A DNA stretch of 10,051 bases from assembly GCA_005791685.1 (NCBI GenBank), contig SXVG01000124.1, positions 1 through 10,051 on the forward strand. Direction: 5' to 3'. Each line of letters begins with the position of its first letter. Position 1 is the first letter of the stretch. This DNA is from Methylotenera sp. (GTDB taxonomy: Bacteria; Pseudomonadota; Gammaproteobacteria; Burkholderiales; Methylophilaceae). The notes beneath the pieces were generated by a model that was not told the origin of the DNA, did not search any database, and saw only the letters and a program-made list of their open reading frames with translations. Positions 8,048 through 10,051 of this stretch are shown piece by piece. Position numbers and translations under genes: made by a program.

Positions 8048-9079
8048 CTAGAACGCCATGAAAGCTTTTCTTAAGCTAAGTTCATCGATATCTTGGGCGA
8101 TGATGACCACCCTTGAGGTTTTTTCCGGCTCGCTCCAACCCTCCAATAGCGTGGCTGGGTAGGGGGTGAAATGCACCGCGTGGATAGCCAGTGGCGCCGC
8201 TTGATCGGCGGCATGGATGATGCCTTTAATACGCAATAAATGCTTGCCGTAGCTCTGGCAAAATTTCAACAAATGCGGTTTTAATTGTGCCCAATGGATG
8301 GGGTCTGGCAAGGTCACGGTAAAGCTAATGATGCCGTCGTGATGGGCTTTTTGCGGCAGTGTGCCTTTCACGGCAGAGGGCTTAGTGGGGCTACGCAACC
8401 AGCGCTGTGGCGTGGCTTGTTGTTTGGCTACATCGAACAGCCCGACGTCGACTACAAACTTGGGGTCCAGTTGTCCGTGCACTATTTGCTGTAGGCTGGC
8501 CCCAGGGTTAATGCGCGCTAGTTTTTCTTGCAAATCGTGAATTTGTTTGGCATCGGCTAAGTCTGTTTTGGTCAGCACCAGCACATCGGCTACCGCAGCT
8601 TGTTTGAGCGCTTCGCTGTTTTCGCTCAATTGCTGCAAGCCGTAGACGCTGTCTATCGTGACCACCACCGCGTCTAGGCGGTACACCGATTCTATCACCG
8701 GCTCGTTCATTAAATTGGCCAATATCGGCCCTGGATCCGCCATGCCTGTGGTTTCTATGATTAATCGATTAAATTGTGGAATGGCGGCTAGGGCGCGTTT
8801 GAAAAACAAATCGCGCAAAGTGTCGGCCAGTTCATTTTTTAAGGTGCAGCATAAGCAACCCGAGCTTAACAGCACGGTGTTGTCAGCGATGTGTTCGCTT
8901 TCTATGCTTTGCGCTAAATTGGACTGGGCAAAAATGTGATCCAAGCCGGTATCGCCTAATTCATTGATGATGACAGCGGTGTCGCGCATGCCCGGATGCT
9001 GAAGCAGGTGATTGAGTAAGGTGGTTTTGCCGCTGCCTAAAAAGCCGGTGAGCAGGGTGACGGGAATGCGTGGGTCCAT
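8048..9079 (-). CDS. CobW/G3E-family GTPase, YjiA-like (COG0523 metal-homeostasis type)
   Basis: A 343-residue P-loop GTPase read on the minus strand from ATG at 9079-9077 to TAG at 8050-8048. The Walker A loop is GFLGSGKT (12-19). It is followed by INELGDTGLDH (38-48), the family CxCC metal-binding motif GCLCC (Cys75, Cys77, Cys78), the G3-like segment ETTGMADPGPI (109-119) and the guanine-specificity motif TKTD (170-173). A CobW C-terminal domain occupies about 245-343 and ends like YjiA (LRKAFMAF). The TTGMADPG and LTKTD wording is closer to YjiA than to cobalamin-cluster CobW, and no cobalamin genes are nearby. The protein lacks the His-rich loop seen in some zinc-chaperone members. The family uses GTP-driven switching to deliver or handle metals such as zinc; the metal and client here are unknown. 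It converges on the deacylase gene with a 23-bp gap and diverges from the RNase gene. Confidence 0.93.
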   Translation of the reverse strand: MDPRIPVTLLTGFLGSGKTTLLNHLLQHPGMRDTAVIINELGDTGLDHIFAQSNLAQSIESEHIADNTVLLSSGCLCCTLKNELADTLRDLFFKRALAAIPQFNRLIIETTGMADPGPILANLMNEPVIESVYRLDAVVVTIDSVYGLQQLSENSEALKQAAVADVLVLTKTDLADAKQIHDLQEKLARINPGASLQQIVHGQLDPKFVVDVGLFDVAKQQATPQRWLRSPTKPSAVKGTLPQKAHHDGIISFTVTLPDPIHWAQLKPHLLKFCQSYGKHLLRIKGIIHAADQAAPLAIHAVHFTPYPATLLEGWSEPEKTSRVVIIAQDIDELSLRKAFMAF

Positions 9080-9199
9080 AAGGGGTCCGGTCTTGATTTA
9101 ATTGCCCAGTATTTTAGCGTGCATCAAAGCGAATCTGCTAATACAAGGTAAAATGAGGAATATTTAGCCAAATTGGCAGCAGCGTATAGAAAGACGAGT
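9080..9199. promoter_or_regulatory. Divergent intergenic region between the G3E GTPase and RNase II-family genes
   Basis: This 120-bp AT-richer spacer must hold the start signals for both divergent genes. TAAAAT at 9149-9154 could be a -10 box for the rightward gene, and the complement of 9111-9116 also reads TAAAAT for the leftward gene. Neither has a good -35 partner. A perfect short palindrome, GCCAA-A-TTGGC, lies at 9167-9177, and a looser inverted pair, GCTAATA (9137-9143) and TATTTAGC (9161-9168), flanks the candidate rightward -10. No sequence resembling a TATAAT-centred Zur palindrome is visible, although many COG0523 genes are zinc-regulated. Confidence 0.4.
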
Positions 9200-10051
9200 A
9201 TGAACGTATTTTTTGAAGAGGATGGCAGCTTTAAAGTGGCCGCCATCATGACCGAAGCGCAAGGGTCTATGCAAATAGAGTCGGTCAGCGGTAAGCGCAG
9301 TAAAGTCAAAGCCAACAATGTCTTGATGCGCTTTGAAACGCCATTGACGGGCTTTATGGACAGCGCCCATTTGGCAGCAGCGGCATTGGACCTTAATTTT
9401 TTATGGGAATGTTGCAGCGAATTTAGCTTTAATGGCGAGGCTGGTGGTGAGTTTGGCTTTGCTGAATTTGCGCTGGAATATTATGGACGCCAGCCCACGC
9501 CCATAGAATTGGCGGCCGTGGCGCTCAAATTGCACAGTGCGCCGGTTTATTTTAATCGCAAGGGCAAGGGTCGCTACAAGGCCGCACCAGCGGACATATT
9601 GAAGGCGGCACTGGCTGGTTTAGAGAAAAAACGCCTGTTGGCTGAAAAAATGGCGACCTTGGTCAGTCAGCTCAAAGCCCACAGTTTGCCTGACGAAATA
9701 AGGCAAAAGCTGGATAGCCTGCTCTACGAACCGGATAAAAATTCTTTCGAGTACAAAACCTTAGAGACGGCGGCGAATGACAGCCATTTAAGTCAACTTA
9801 AATTATTGCAGGCTTGTGGTGCTATTCCTTCAGCACATGACTACCATTTGGGTGCTTTTTTGCGTGAGTATTTTCCGCGCGGTACGGATTTTTCTGCGCA
9901 AGCTACGCCTGTCAATTTGGCCGATTTGAGTTTGGCCGATGCCGAAGCTTTTAGCATAGACGACAGCAGCACCACCGAAATTGACGATGCTTTTTCAATT
10001 TTGCCCTTAGCCGATGGCATGACCCGTGTCGGCATACACATCGCCGCACCC
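9200..10051 (+). CDS. RNase II/RNase R-family 3'-5' exoribonuclease (3' end outside the window)
   Basis: An open frame from ATG 9200 runs to the right edge (284 codons, no stop). Residues 1-75 form a small beta-rich N-terminal region. A region of about 80-245 has helical, winged-helix-like segments (QPTPIELAAVALKLH, LREYFPRGTDF). The catalytic RNB domain begins near residue 248 with FSIDDSSTTEIDDAFSI, and RVGIHIAAP follows at 276-284, the usual IHIA(D/A)P pattern. These enzymes degrade single-stranded RNA processively from the 3' end in the cytoplasm using acidic-residue-bound metal. Asp254, Asp262 and Asp263 match catalytic positions; the position equivalent to E. coli RNase II Asp207 is Glu260. 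The extended N-terminus differs from the classical cold-shock-domain start of E. coli RNase II or RNase R, so I give no gene symbol. The remaining RNB domain and S1 domain lie outside. The upstream Shine-Dalgarno is weak (purine-rich 9190-9198). Confidence 0.9.
   Translation, partial: MNVFFEEDGSFKVAAIMTEAQGSMQIESVSGKRSKVKANNVLMRFETPLTGFMDSAHLAAAALDLNFLWECCSEFSFNGEAGGEFGFAEFALEYYGRQPTPIELAAVALKLHSAPVYFNRKGKGRYKAAPADILKAALAGLEKKRLLAEKMATLVSQLKAHSLPDEIRQKLDSLLYEPDKNSFEYKTLETAANDSHLSQLKLLQACGAIPSAHDYHLGAFLREYFPRGTDFSAQATPVNLADLSLADAEAFSIDDSSTTEIDDAFSILPLADGMTRVGIHIAAP

Noticed and set aside
8062..8076. Small hairpin AGCTT-TTCTT-AAGCT near the converging gene ends
   Set aside because: The stem is only 5 bp and AT-rich, lies inside the GTPase coding sequence and has no adjoining T-run, so it does not qualify as a terminator.
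9124..9370. Antisense open frames over the start of the RNase gene
   Set aside because: The plus-strand frame has clear RNase II-family features and continues to the window edge; the antisense frames are short and featureless.

Overview
The window holds six protein-coding genes from what looks like a proteobacterial chromosome of roughly balanced GC content. Leucine TTG is used heavily. The gene families (HrpA with its long C-terminal region, Pat-type acyl-CoA synthetase/GNAT fusion, YjiA-like G3E GTPase, RNB exoribonuclease) fit a gamma- or betaproteobacterium. I cannot place it further from sequence alone. No tRNA, rRNA, CRISPR array, insertion sequence or phage gene was recognised, and nothing suggests a mobile island. 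Both edges cut through genes.

Layout. (1) Positions 2-3448 (+) encode most of an HrpA-type DEAH-box RNA helicase; the window begins at the histidine of the DEAH motif. (2) Positions 3454-4329 (+, possibly starting at GTG 3445, overlapping the hrpA stop) encode a single-pass, proline-rich membrane protein. Its transmembrane helix carries the Ser-x3-His pattern of TonB/TolA energy transducers, but its C-terminal domain is not a recognisable TonB domain. (3) After an 81-bp gap with a weak promoter candidate come two genes 11 bp apart: 4411-7089 (+), a Pat-type fusion of an ADP-forming acyl-CoA synthetase and a GNAT acetyltransferase, and 7101-8024 (+), a zinc-dependent histone-deacetylase-family deacylase. 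(4) Converging on these is a YjiA-like CobW/G3E GTPase, 8048-9079 (-). (5) Divergent from it across a 120-bp spacer is the 5' part of an RNase II-family exoribonuclease, 9200-10051 (+), which runs off the window.

The strongest functional link is between the middle two genes. One likely adds acetyl groups to lysines and the other likely removes acyl groups, so together they look like a co-transcribed reversible protein-acylation pair. Unlike my recollection of enterobacterial Pat, this synthetase half keeps the histidine that is phosphorylated in active ADP-forming acyl-CoA synthetases, so the fusion may also make acyl-CoA. The helicase and the exoribonuclease both act on RNA but are separated by unrelated genes.

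Shine-Dalgarno sequences are weak or absent before nearly all starts. No convincing rho-independent terminator was found in the short intergenic gaps.
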